A stretch of DNA of 64,000 nucleotides from Litoditis marina (lineage: Eukaryota > Nematoda > Chromadorea > Rhabditida > Rhabditidae). This document shows, piece by piece, positions 54,301 through 63,886 of the stretch (its first letter is position 1; every line of letters begins with the position of its first letter). Location of the stretch: contig OZ038434.1 of NCBI GenBank assembly GCA_964036275.1, positions 16,667,879-16,731,878 on the forward strand, in the 5' to 3' direction. The notes under the pieces are model-generated. The model saw only the letters and a program-made list of their open reading frames with translations. It was not told the DNA's origin and made no database searches. The position numbers and the translations under genes are program-made.

Positions 54301-57185
54301 TTACTTCAGTTTCTCTGGGTTCCTTCATCATCCATAGCAGCTGACTTGTCATTAATTTGCTGACAAAATTCTTGCGTACTTTAATCGTGAAACATGAGAA
54401 GTTATAATCAGATTAGTGAAATAGCTCAAATAGGAAATCCAGATGGAGATGATAGGTCGTACATTAACCCCCTTCTTGCAGTCAGTACGTGGATGACGCT
54501 GTGAACCTGATGCTGCAGACTGGCCTTCCCACCGATCTGGCCATGTTGACTGAGCATGAGGAGAAGGCTCTCACAGGTGGGTTCGATACTCTCATACGGC
54601 TGGTTATTACGGATTACGTGATGATGAAAGACATGGGCTATCATTTAAAACAATTTGAGTCGTATCGTTAACCTCGAGCTGTCACAGACTTTTTGTGGTC
54701 AGATATCATATATCAGCAATAAACCGGTTTCCGAAAGAGGCAGTGAAATTCACAGATAATCAGCCATGATAAAAATGAGTATATGTGAGTGAGTCAAATA
54801 TTAGGGTATAGTTAGTGGTTGCAGCGGTCTCATCGGAGCCGCACCCCTCGACGGACGACGCGCCTCTCTTCTCGCGAACCTCTCGACGCGGCTTCTTCTC
54901 CCCCGTGCCTGGCAAGCTGTCGCCGATTCGACTCAGCGCCTTCCGCAATGTTGGCAGGTACGCGTTCTCTCCACCTCGTCACATTCTTCCGTATCACAAT
55001 ATGATCGCTTAGTGTACAGTGTTTCTTCCTTTTTCAGGTTTGAAAGAAATTGACCATTTATAATATTTGTTAGAGTTAAAATATAATATAATTATATCTT
55101 GTCTTCAAACAATCTCTTAAAATTGAATTGTCGGGTTAACACATAACACCTACGGCTTTGTCGCCATCTTATCGTTGTGTCCGTCTGAGTCTCATTTCTC
55201 ACCCGCTTGTTTCAGGGTGGTGGGTCTGTGTCTCTCGCAGGGTGATCTGTTCCCATTGAAATTGGCCCGCCACGTGCTCAAGTACGTGCTCGGTCGCCCG
55301 GTCAATTGGATGGATCTGCAGTTCTATGACGCCCAGGTACGCACGTTACTATGTGTCAATGTCAACATTGTGTACAATGTCGCATTGTTCTCTTACGACT
55401 GACTGATAGTGTTTTGATCGCGAAATTTCTAAAATACTACAAGAAATCAGTTCAATTTCTATTAGCCTGCTTCTGCGGATTTTGTTGCAACTGGAGTTCT
55501 AGTGTCTAAAACTAGCAGATGATTTGTTGCAGCTGTTCGATTCTCTGCGCCAGATGATGTCTGACGAACACGATGACGAGTTCTTCTCGGCCCTCCATCT
55601 CCGTTTCGTCATCGACGTTCCCTCCGAAGATCCCACTCAGGTACTTTAAATTAAGATGTTCCTGATTGTGTATAGTTCCTTCTAAAGAAATTGATGAAGC
55701 TCTGTTTTGAAATCTATCAATTACCGGCTCATCTTTGGATACACAGTATTACTTGCTGGTGCAAAATCATCATTTTGTGTTTTGCCAGCTGAGGGTATTC
55801 TACCAACTTTTTTTCTTCAGCATCCGACAGAAATTGAGCTTAAACCGGGTGGAAAGGGTATCGCCGTCACGAAAGACACGCTGATCGAATACGTGTACCG
55901 CTTTGTCGAGATGAAAATGCTGGGACCCGACAATACAAAATGTCTATCCGTGAGTAGATTATAATCACCATATTTATCATAGTATTTTTTGTGATTGTCA
56001 TTCTTCTCTAACAACCTGTCATCTGAGTAGCGGCAGGGGTGTTTCATCTTGCTCAAATTCAGTTGATTTTTAACTTTTTTCCCCCTGTTCTCTCTATGTA
56101 TCTCACATGCTTGCATTAGATAAATCAATCAAAAAAGCAGATTCAATTGTTTTCTAGATTCATTGTGATTCAATTTTTCATCGTATTAGTTTTCTAGAAC
56201 ACTCAGAAGAATACTGTACCTAATATTTGTTGCTTCACAGGCGATTCGGCAGGGTGTCTTCGACGTGATTCCATCGGATTCTCTGGACAGTTTGACTGCC
56301 GAAGATCTGCGTCTCATCCTCTGTGGCACTGAACACGTGAGTTTTCGTTAAAAAAAAGTACGGGAATTGATTGCTGTTTGAGTTTAAGTTAACCACACTT
56401 TGCTATGGTTCATAGAAAGGTGTTTTTCGAAGTTTGATCTAGTAGCTTTACTCGATTCTGTTCAGGTGTGTATGACGACCCTGCAGTCGTTGACGACGTT
56501 TTCGGATGAGTCACACGCGTCTGCCGATGTGCTGAACAAGTTCAAGGAATGGTTCTGGGCGGTGGTCGACGGACTCTCCACTCAGGACAAGCAGGTTGGT
56601 AACCGGATCGGAGGCAATATGAACTCATTTTACGTGTAGTTCACGTACTCATACTTGGACTTTGCCACGTGGTGTCCAGAGTTCTCTCTGTACTGTTTTC
56701 TGATTTCAGGATTACCATGTTTTCCGTTTAATTTTCATGTTTAAGAGGTTCCGATAGCTAGCTAATTCGAACTGTAACTCTCTAATTAACATTATACAAT
56801 TCATTTCATTCTAATGCTTTTGTCAGCTGTGAGCTGTCTCTGAGTCATGTGCTAATTATTTGAAAGACGTCAGCGAAATGTATGGTAATATAGATAAAAG
56901 TCTTGTATCCCCTAAAGTGTTTATGTCCGAGACGTAGGGTGTAGTATGATGTTCTTCTCCTTGCAGGACCTGATCTTCTTCTGGACGGGTGCCCCCTCTC
57001 TGCCCACCTCGGCCGAGTTCATTCCCCCGCAGCCGACCGTCATGATCCGACCCCCGGATGACGTGTACCTTCCCACCGCCAATACGTGTATCTCACGTCT
57101 CTACGTGCCCCTCTACTCCTCCAAGAAGGTGCTCCGCTCCAAGCTGCAGCTGGCAATCAAGACGAAGAACTTTGGATTCGTCTAG
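30362..57185 (+). CDS. ubr-5: UBR5 HECT-type E3 ubiquitin ligase, complete, 65 exons
   Basis: An N-degron-binding HECT ligase, 2737 residues (human about 2800). Exons: 30362-30435, 30663-30789, 30978-31147, 32154-32247, 32474-32582, 32833-32985, 33223-33352, 33579-33709, 34067-34191, 34272-34378, 34598-34781, 35076-35214, 35490-35623, 35886-35996, 36262-36421, 36595-36746, 37116-37271, 37705-37852, 38112-38261, 38602-38736, 39108-39212, 39481-39701, 40187-40324, 40503-40658, 40907-41090, 41318-41447, 41664-41766, 41894-41971, 42204-42309, 42531-42648, 42915-43080, 43373-43465, 43758-43839, 43979-44050, 44247-44377, 44678-44759, 45415-45493, 45664-45754, 46031-46116, 46412-46590, 46955-47011, 47277-47446, 47703-47846, 48304-48481, 48727-48842, 49224-49307, 49458-49532, 49766-49948, 50228-50375, 50612-50724, 51008-51160, 51367-51501, 51784-51973, 52287-52377, 52534-52610, 52890-52965, 54185-54289, 54482-54576, 54825-54957, 55216-55336, 55533-55640, 55821-55949, 56241-56336, 56466-56594, 56967-57185. 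Domains: UBA (exon 5), RCC1-like repeats, Cys/His-rich UBR box (exons 23-25, about residues 1035-1108), acidic tract (exons 33-38), MLLE/PABC (about 2360-2426), HECT with [14 protein letters not shown] and catalytic Cys about 2706 in [10 protein letters not shown]. Confidence 0.96.
31561..32026 (+). CDS. HDAC6-type ZnF-UBP (BUZ) ubiquitin-binding domain nested in ubr-5 intron 3
   Basis: One uninterrupted frame; from ATG 31595 it encodes 143 residues and ends at TAA/TAG-type stop 32024-32026. Residues 43-121 form a ZnF-UBP domain: [30 protein letters not shown] and [10 protein letters not shown] supply all zinc ligands. The Trp, Arg and Tyr positions that grip the free C-terminal Gly-Gly of ubiquitin in HDAC6 are also present. 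The ending [15 protein letters not shown] followed by a stop copies the HDAC6 C-terminus, so the likely source is an HDAC6 gene. The first 40 residues are Ser/Ala/Gly-rich with a small internal repeat ([16 protein letters not shown]). There is no deacetylase domain. It may be a nested gene, or an alternative last exon: acceptor TCTACAG ending at 31560 leaves phase 2 and fits ubr-5 exon 3. I take 31561 as the exon start on that basis. Confidence 0.75.
36831..36962. mobile_element. MITE family A, copy in ubr-5 intron 16
   Basis: The same terminal repeats (TTAAAGAAGGACGATTATGT … CGTCCTTCTTTAA) and internal CCTTTAAACTGCAATTGAAA block as 16506-16629. 132 bp, ends in TTAA, no coding capacity. Confidence 0.85.
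42880..42904 (+). repeat. (ATT)n microsatellite
   Basis: About seven ATT units just before the polypyrimidine acceptor of ubr-5 exon 31. Confidence 0.8.
44926..45036. mobile_element. Short inverted-repeat element, family D, copy 2 (opposite orientation)
   Basis: Matches the reverse complement of 6848-6956 across its length (shared GACATGTTAAAC, CAGAACTCAG and CTTTACGTGAC blocks), with diverged ends. It lies in ubr-5 intron 36. Confidence 0.75.
45096..45322. mobile_element. Repeat family C, copy 2 with 9-bp flanking repeat
   Basis: It starts AGGGTTGTTAATCGAGTT and ends CGAGTTCGAGTTTAACCCT, so the termini are inverted repeats. The interior is TTTCGAGTTTT arrays. AGTATACAG occurs on both sides (one base separates the left copy from AGGGTT), consistent with a 9-bp target-site duplication. 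It lies in ubr-5 intron 36, close to family D copy 2. Confidence 0.75.
53269..53330 (-). ncRNA. Hammerhead-ribozyme-like core (candidate, probably decayed)
   Basis: On the minus strand CTGATGA (53321-53315) is followed by GGGCA (53314-53310), a 26-base loop, the complement TGCCC (53283-53279) and GAAA (53278-53275). This is the CUGANGA - helix II - GAAA order of a hammerhead core. I could not define helices I and III or a cleavage triplet with confidence. It lies about 180 bases downstream of a reverse-transcriptase fragment, where Penelope-like elements are known to carry such ribozymes. Confidence 0.35.
53498..53977 (-). pseudogene. Reverse-transcriptase fragment of a retroelement, Penelope-like (decayed)
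   Basis: In ubr-5 intron 56, antisense to the gene. The catalytic YIDDLL motif of a reverse transcriptase is at 53974-53957. The codon just before it is a stop, TGA (53977-53975), where this class usually has Arg or Lys, so the element is broken. About 158 codons stay open after that, with FLDLDITL, a [10 protein letters not shown] motif and [13 protein letters not shown], typical of the palm-thumb part of Penelope-like and related reverse transcriptases. The frame ends at TGA 53500-53498. No upstream fingers domain and no GIY-YIG endonuclease were recognised. Assignment to Penelope-like is tentative. Confidence 0.7.
54078..54106. repeat. Perfect 12-bp hairpin
   Basis: CGAGACAATAAA, a 5-base loop TGTAG, then TTTATTGTCTCG, in ubr-5 intron 56 beside the reverse-transcriptase fragment. 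It could be a terminus of the inserted element or an independent palindrome. Confidence 0.75.
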
Positions 57186-57635
57186 GTCAAACGAGAGACT
57201 TCATTTTATTTTCATCCTTAGTTTGGTAGGTCATGTGATCATTGGTTGAAATTTCAATTAGTTTTAATTTTTCTGTTTTGCTAGTTGTTTGGTGCCGAAA
57301 GTTCTGTTATGTTTTTGCTAGAAACGGGAATAATACTCTTGACTTCATGCGAAGTCCATTCACTTTAGTTGGTTTCTATCATGTATTGCTTTAGTGTTCC
57401 GTTTCGATTTTTTGTTATTGGCAGATTATGTGCGCTAGAGATACTGATGTTATTTGTTGTTTCAATGAGTTGTGTTGTTCGTGAAGTGCTGATTTATGAT
57501 GGTAAATTTTTTTGAATATTAGTGTTGGGGAATGTGAAGCGTTGGAAAAGCAGTTTCGAAGGTTATAGCCGCATTTATTAGTTGGCACAGATATTGCATT
57601 ATCACAGTTTGCACAGTTATTGATTTGACGTGTTT

Positions 57636-59078
57636 CTACTTTCCACGAATACGCGACCATAGATTGTGCGACTTGGTTGACTTGGTATCGTCATCCGAAG
57701 CGTTCGACTGGTGACGGTCTGCAATTACGATAGAATATTATGCAAAATTTATTGTAATTATGTAAACTACGAGATAACCTTTTTCGTGAGAAATTTGAGC
57801 TTCCGCGAAGCAAAATCATCTAGATAGTTATCGAGCAGTTTATATGATTGTAGATATTATCAAGGAATTGGTTGTACGCAGGTCAAAAGCAAATGGTCAT
57901 TGCGTCGTAGAACCTTCTCTACTCAAACAACTCTCAGCCAATTTTTAGCTATTCTAGCCAATGAACGTGCTGGTCAGAGAGACGCAGTCTGTTTGAGAAT
58001 GCCTGCGTCTCAACGACCTTCATGCTCTCTCGCGTTTATGTTGGCGAATGATTTTGAGTATAACGATTTTGTGAATATGAATCTCTCACCCTGCAGATGA
58101 ACCACGTAGCGTAGATTGTTGAGCAGGGTACGGAAGTGTTCAGGATCGCGGTCGAGGAAGAACTAAAATGAAGACATGGCGGGAGGTATAGTTTGATCTG
58201 ACATTTGAATAAAACAGAGAATTGAAACTAGCTTATCTGATATTTCAATAATCAGGAACTAACTTGAGACTGGAATGCATCCAGATCAAACTACAATTAA
58301 GCCAAGATATATAATTTCACTTCGTTCTTGAGTATTCTAGAGAGTACTTACTGCTCCCTGGGGATCGCGTGGTGGTAGTTTCTCCCTTTTCAGGTCTGTT
58401 TCCATGAGAATGACAAAATGGTTGAATATGTCACTGCTTCTCTCTGCCAACAGGGTGCGCAGGGTGGTGTCGAATCTGGAAATTCTATCTAATACCTAAA
58501 CACTTTTATCAACTTCTACCTCGCTGATGCAGGCACTTTTGCTTTCTCACCACTCAGACTATTCCCAGCCACTTTTGTAGCAGCCTCGACAAGAGAGTGT
58601 GCAGGTCAGATAGACGCAGACTGTCTGCCGCCTCATGCTCTCTCCCTTCTGTGGCAATCACACGAAATTCGCGCCAATCGTTCTGAGCATTTCAAGATGA
58701 ACTTCAACAGCGTGCCCACGAAATAATGGACATGCGGATAACCATTTTATGAATTTCATGGCCGCGCTGTTTTCAATATCTGTATCTGGATGGGATGCCA
58801 GAGCGACGAAATAGCGCATAATAGAAGAGACGCAGATTGAGAATTGGTCAGTGAGTTAGTTCTGCTTACTGTCTGCTGTCTGCATACGAAACAGACTACA
58901 TTCTGATTTTCCGTTCTGTCATGAAACGAGTACTTCCTACACGTATAAACGTGACAATAGTTAAACCAGTATCTGATGACAATATATTCCCAACCAACCT
59001 TTGACCTCCCACATTCAATTGAATGACATCCTCCAGGGCGTACTGTAGCTTTTCTGTGTTCCCGTTCTCATCGCTCAT
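57636..59078 (-). CDS. Small KCTD/T1-type BTB domain protein
   Basis: Exons in transcript order: 59078-58999, 58475-58352, 58162-58090, then probably 57718-57636. This gives about 119 residues. The N-terminus MSDENGNTEKLQYALEDVIQ leads into the T1/BTB signature VIQLNVGGQRFDTTLRTLL and GAFFLDRDPEHFRTLLNNLR. These proteins usually oligomerise through this domain and often act as cullin-3 adaptors or channel-associated subunits. The usual end of the T1 domain (…EAxFY) was not found. The predicted tail is short and hydrophilic (SDDDTKSTKSHNLWSRIRGK). A 41-base candidate exon between exons 3 and 4 (starting ATGATTTTGC on the minus strand) would shift the last exon into another frame, so the C-terminus is uncertain. 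The 5' end has TTTTCAG at 59096-59090, 11 bases before ATG, fitting trans-splicing. Convergent with ubr-5. Confidence 0.75.
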
Positions 59079-59089
59079 TGTGAAATCAG

Positions 59090-60908
59090 CTGAAAATAAG
59101 ATCTGAAGTGGTTGGTGACAGATTACATATTGAATACTAATATGCAAGATGGCAAACATTTTATTTGAAAAACACGTATGCAGGTTCGAAATATTACGTT
59201 TAAGCGTTTTCTGCAAGATTTCGTGCAAATTCTAGTTTGCAGCGTCGCTGGTAGCCATATATAGGCACGTGAAAAGACATGATAGTTTATGGAGGTGCAG
59301 TAAAAATACAATTGTTGATGTTCATTTACGTTTAACGTGACATTTTCGTGCGCTTCTATCGCACACTCCGTATCAATCATTTGTGGATATTTACAGTATA
59401 CAGTCACAAGTGGAAAGAAATAAGATTCATGATAAAAAGGGTCAAAAAATAGGTATAGAAAGTAGAAAGTTTCACTTCGTTTCGTGGGGAAAATCTTGGG
59501 AAGAGAATTGGGGTTTCAACCTCACGAAAAAATTGTTTTTAGAATCAACATGAAGATAAGTTTCTACATGCCACCTTGTGAATTCATGTGTAATATAGAT
59601 GATTCACTTTTAGGTATAAAGTAGTATACCTAAAGAAGCAAAAATTCAGAAATCGAACTTGAGCGAGCTACGTTTATACGCACTTGAAACCCTTCATGTT
59701 TCTTGTAACTTCACGGCAATTGTTCACATGTGGACAGTATACACACTTCAGTATGTATTCGCGTACAACACAGACTATTAGAACATCTAAACATTTTAAA
59801 AGTGCAAAAAGTAGTAAAACTCGAATATTTGCCTGCCCACTGTGAAGGGGTGTGGATGAGGTAAATATAGTGTACCTACCGTAGTTAGGTAGAACGTGAT
59901 GAAAACGGGTGACAAAACATGCGAATTCGAGAACGGAAATACTTATTTGTGGATTTTTGTTTCACGTTCAGCGTAACAACTCAAGTCACTCTCACTATAG
60001 TGTTGTGGTAAAACTGCTCGTAGCTGAAGTAGTTGGTACGTGGCCATATATTCTAAAACACTCTAAATACGAATAAATATATATGGGACAATGTGATCCG
60101 ATAGCCTTTGGATATGTGTTCTTCTTCAATTGAAATCGATTGAATATTAAATAGATGATGGCGGGGAATACATTGTTTCCCATTATGGAGACGATTATGA
60201 AATTGTTCCCATGACACATACTGCGGGGGAAGATGTTTCCAATCTATGGAAGAAACGAAAACCAACATAGAAATATTATACTAATAGGCATAGTCACGTG
60301 AAGAATACAAAAAAGAGTTGTGCCTAAAACGCACACGAATCAAACTACAAAAACACCGGATTGGCTCAAAACGTGTATGCCTGTGTCTTCACTCGATCGA
60401 TAATTCCAGGATTTATTTTTGCGGCGTATAAATTTTCAACATCGACAAATATTTGCAACTTTTGCAAAAATTGCAGAATTTCGTGCCGATTTACTAGTTC
60501 GTTTTGAACATATCAACTAAAAGTTATCTTGCAGAAGTTGTGATTTTGCATCGACAGAAAATTTAATAGTTTGTTTTAGTTGTAAATGAATTTGTCAACG
60601 TAACCCGAGGGAACCCAGGGGAGTATTCGAAACTGTCCCGTTTCGTGACATACTCGAGGGTGCGCGAGACAACTTCCCATTCATGGGTAGGCGAGACTCA
60701 AATGGACGGAATCTAGACGGTACATTTTTGAAATCAGTTTATAATCGATCAGTATTCGTGTGAAAAAAATAGATGATGTTCGAGTTTCGATACGAATTTT
60801 TCTGTACTAAAAAGTCAACTGCACAGGGTGAAACATGAATTTTTCAGGTGTGAACTGGTTCTAGTGTATAGTCTAACGAGAACGAAAACAAACATTCGGG
60901 ACGAATCA
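59090..60908. other. Intergenic region between the BTB gene and the MSP gene
   Basis: About 1.8 kb, AT-rich. I see no conserved frame, RNA gene or obvious repeat. The short open frames here have no coding character. Confidence 0.6.
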
Positions 60909-60914
60909 TTTATT
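60909..60914 (-). terminator. Polyadenylation signal overlapping the MSP stop codon
   Basis: On the minus strand the stop and signal read TGAATAAA. The AATAAA hexamer starts with the last base of the TGA stop, so the 3' UTR must be only a few tens of bases. Confidence 0.7.
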
Positions 60915-61248
60915 CAAGGATTGTACTCGATGGGGAGGTTCTTTCTGCGGACCATTCCGTCTCCCTGGAACCATTCCCTGCGGAACTGCTTGGCAGCTCC
61001 ATCGGGGGTGTTGGTCCACTCGATGGTGATACGGTCGTTGTTGGTGTCCTCCTGTCCGTAGGCGAAGGCGTCGCAAGACACAGCCATGAGGATGGCCTCC
61101 TTGGGGTCGAGAACTCCGCTTCCGGGGTCGACACCAAGACGCTTCATGTTGGTCGTCTTGATGGCCCATCCGATACGGCGAGCAGAAGAGTTGACAATCT
61201 GAACAACAGATGAGTGTAAGGGATACAAGTAAGGAGACAAAACGTAGA

Positions 61249-61315
<67 letters not shown>

Positions 61316-61423
61316 ATGTGTTACCTTGATGTGGTAGGTGTGCTTGTCATCGTAGGGGGCGTTGAAGACGATCTTCGTGCCGGGCTGGGTCAGGATATCT
61401 CCGGGAGGGACAGATTGGGCCAT
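60914..61423 (-). CDS. msp: Major sperm protein (MSP) with one intron
   Basis: The sperm cytoskeletal protein that polymerises to drive crawling of amoeboid nematode sperm and also signals to the oocyte and gonad sheath. Exon 1 is 61423-61325 (33 codons, [20 protein letters not shown] onward). Exon 2 is 61198-60914 (from [20 protein letters not shown] to [15 protein letters not shown]). The total is 127 residues, the standard MSP length, with an intact immunoglobulin-like fold sequence. Differences from the common nematode sequence are small (for example [14 protein letters not shown] substitutions around the middle). The 126-base intron carries a GA/CT microsatellite, has no in-frame stop and keeps the frame, so retention would give 169 residues. 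A TATA box lies about 40 bases upstream of the ATG. Confidence 0.97.
61253..61312 (+). repeat. (GA)n microsatellite inside the MSP intron
   Basis: About 30 GA units on the plus strand, so CT on the MSP coding strand, filling half of the 126-base intron. Confidence 0.95.
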
Positions 61424-61460
61424 TGCTGCTGCGATGTGACTTCCGTCCCCCGGAACCGCC

Positions 61461-61467
61461 TTTTATA
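61461..61467 (-). promoter_or_regulatory. TATA box of the MSP gene
   Basis: The minus strand reads GGGTATAAAAGGCGG, with TATAAAA at 61467-61461, about 40 bases before the MSP ATG at 61423. The spacing allows a very short 5' UTR. Confidence 0.7.
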
Positions 61468-62164
61468 CCCATTTTCCTGGACAAAAGGTCTTTTCCCGTT
61501 GAGAAATGACAAAAAGGACATTTGGGCATGGAAAAGTTTCCTTGACAGTAAGGACTGTTTGTCTGAAAACCGTTGGAGAACCTCCCATGGAAACTCGTTC
61601 CAATGGGATGGCGAAAAAGCTTGGAAGGTCCCGAGAAAAAAGCAGAGCTACTTTGAGAATGTGCAAACAATCCAAAGTGTTGCATAATCACCTTAGTTGA
61701 GTTGTAGTTTGTACTGTAAACGAAACAGTTTTTTTTTCTGAAGTCGACTGCAATTGAGCGTGATCTACAATAAAGAACTTTTCGTTGTGGCTGAGTTTTG
61801 AGTAATCCTGCGATTGAACACTTTGACTGCAGGTAATCGAGAAAGTCGAAATAAGATGATAAGAGGCTCGGAGGAAATATATTTGCATGGTTAGCCTAAC
61901 TCCATAAAACGCATAAATGGTATGATTTTGATTTGCATTTTGCATCGCAGACAGTTAGCTTTGGAAAGTCGATGAACAAAAAATAGAACTTTGATTTCTG
62001 AAGTGAAATCGTTGCCTTTTTCCCTATTTTCCAATTCATATTCCAGCTGGACACGAACTTGGCAACCTTTTTTTGCGTTCGCTCGTCGCGTCGTAGCGAG
62101 TTCTCATTGCATTTGCCCACAGTTTTTAGGATACGAAAACTGAACTGAAACACCCGAAAAGACG

Positions 62165-62170
62165 TATAAA
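62165..62170 (+). promoter_or_regulatory. TATA box of the collagen gene and 5' UTR intron
   Basis: GACGTATAAAACGGAG places TATAAA at 62165-62170. A noncoding first exon could start near 62195 and end at the donor after CAACAAG (62220). The acceptor CTTTGCAG (ending 62572) then leads straight into the start codon at 62573, so the intron would lie in the 5' UTR. Confidence 0.6.
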
Positions 62171-62572
62171 ACGGAGAAGAGAAGCTAAGCGAACAAGCAT
62201 CTAATCTGCTATTCAACAAGGTCAGTTGTCATTTTAATTCTCATTAATATTCGCCTTTCCTGTTATACTTATTTATGGCCAATTCTCTTTGGTAAATAGG
62301 ATAACCAACTCTAACAATCGTTCAAAACAGTCATATAAACTGCTAACGGATGAACATCTACTGAACTCAATATTATCTTGAACGGAAAAACTTTGCCTGG
62401 TCAGTACTAACTTCTTCATCGATACTTTCACTCCCTTACTTTTACCCTTTGTAATACCCAACGTCTCTCTTCTCTATTTCTTCTATTGATTCCTCGACGC
62501 CCCCCATTTCCCCTTCTGAATCCTCAACGCCCCCAATTCCTCTTCTGAATCCCCTGACGTCGCCCTTTGCAG

Positions 62573-63864
62573 ATGTCGTTCGCAGTTGGCGTTTCGTCAG
62601 CAGCAGCCATCGTGGCCATAGTCGCCTCCCTCTTCTCAGTCGTCGTCATCGTCAACGACATCAACGGACTCCAGAATGAGATCATGACTGGCATGGACCA
62701 GTTCAAGGTATAGTCCACGTCATATCTACGTGCACTTTGAGAAATACAAGGAGAGATATGGGTTTCTTCTGGACCATTATCATAGTGTGTTCCCTTGCTA
62801 CGTCTGCACCTCACACAGTTGAATATTTCACAAATAGGAGATCATAGCTGAATTGAAAATCAGAAAAATTGCACACTTTTGTAAATTGTGATGATTATAA
62901 AAGATTTAAGTTCAATCAACGTCAAATTTTAATGATGAAAGTGAGAAGCGTACAAAGTTCATTTACCACACGAAATATAAATGTTACGAAAACACAATAT
63001 CATGTATTTTCGAATTTTAATGAAATGTGTTGTTGAGGTGGTGACGGAAGAGACGTGGACGACTATTCTGGACATTCATTCGAACCCTCTGGGAGACGTG
63101 AAGACCCCCCGCAGTTTCCATTCTCTCATTGGACGCAACAAGAGAGACGCGGAGCAGTGCAACTGTGGTCCCCAGTCAGTTGGATGTCCCGCCGGACCCC
63201 CCGGACCCCCCGGAGAGCCCGGACAACCCGGAGAACCCGGACCCGACGGACAAGACGGAGACAACGGAAAGGACGGACTCCAAGTGGCCGCCGAACTCGA
63301 GATCCCCGGAGGATGCATCAAGTGTCCCGCTGGACCACCCGGACCCCGGGGACCCGCCGGAGAGGTGGGACCAGCCGGAGGTTCCGGCCACCCAGGAAGA
63401 CGCGGACCCATGGGTGGACCCGGACCTCGTGGAGCTCCCGGACCCATTGGAGAGGCTGGACTTGTGAGTTGTTTCATATTATTCATTAAACTTTTTAGTT
63501 TTCAAACTTTCTATGAAATAGTCAAAACATATTATAAATAGCGTCCAGATCAGTTTGACAGTTGAATATTTAGACCGGAAACCCCGGAAGAGACGGACCC
63601 AAGGGAGCCACCGGAGAACCTGGAGTTCAGTACAGAGAGGGAACCCCCGGAAGACAAGGACCTCCCGGAGAGCGTGGTCCCGTTGGAGAGCCCGGCAAGG
63701 ACGGAGAGAACGGTGCCGACGGAGAGGCCGGTCGTCCCGGTTACCCCGGACAACCCGGAAAGCCCGGTCCTCGCGGAGAAGACGGAGCCAACGGAAGCCC
63801 CGGAAACGACGGAAAGATCGGACCCGATGCCGGCTACTGTCCTTGTCCCGAGAGAAACGAATAG
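62573..63864 (+). CDS. Cuticle collagen
   Basis: A structural collagen of the nematode exoskeleton, secreted by the hypodermis. Exons: 62573-62707, 63038-63463, 63574-63864, all joined in phase 0, 283 residues. Order: an N-terminal hydrophobic segment ([20 protein letters not shown]), which acts as a signal-anchor; the non-collagenous nematode cuticle N-domain; a subtilisin (BLI-4-type) cleavage site [10 protein letters not shown]; a cysteine cluster [10 protein letters not shown]; a first Gly-X-Y block ([10 protein letters not shown]…); a short interruption with CIKC; the main Gly-X-Y region with breaks; and a C-terminal knot [10 protein letters not shown]. Codon choice is strongly biased (GGA for Gly, CCC for Pro), typical of high expression. 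AATAAA at 63881-63886 lies just past the stop. It is divergent from the MSP gene. Confidence 0.97.
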
Positions 63865-63880
63865 ATTCTTCGATAGTTCG

Positions 63881-63886
63881 AATAAA
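63881..63886 (+). terminator. Polyadenylation signal of the collagen gene
   Basis: AATAAA begins 17 bases after the TAG stop of the collagen and is the only canonical hexamer noticed between the stop and the window end. Confidence 0.7.

Noticed and set aside
57415..57660. 81-codon minus frame with CxxC pairs (NNCANCDNA, NKCGYN)
   Set aside because: It starts inside the predicted last exon of the BTB gene in another frame, and its two cysteine pairs fit no known zinc-binding spacing well enough.
60910..61169. Plus- and minus-strand frames rich in Arg, Pro and Ser over MSP exon 2
   Set aside because: Out-of-frame shadows of the highly expressed, codon-biased MSP exon.
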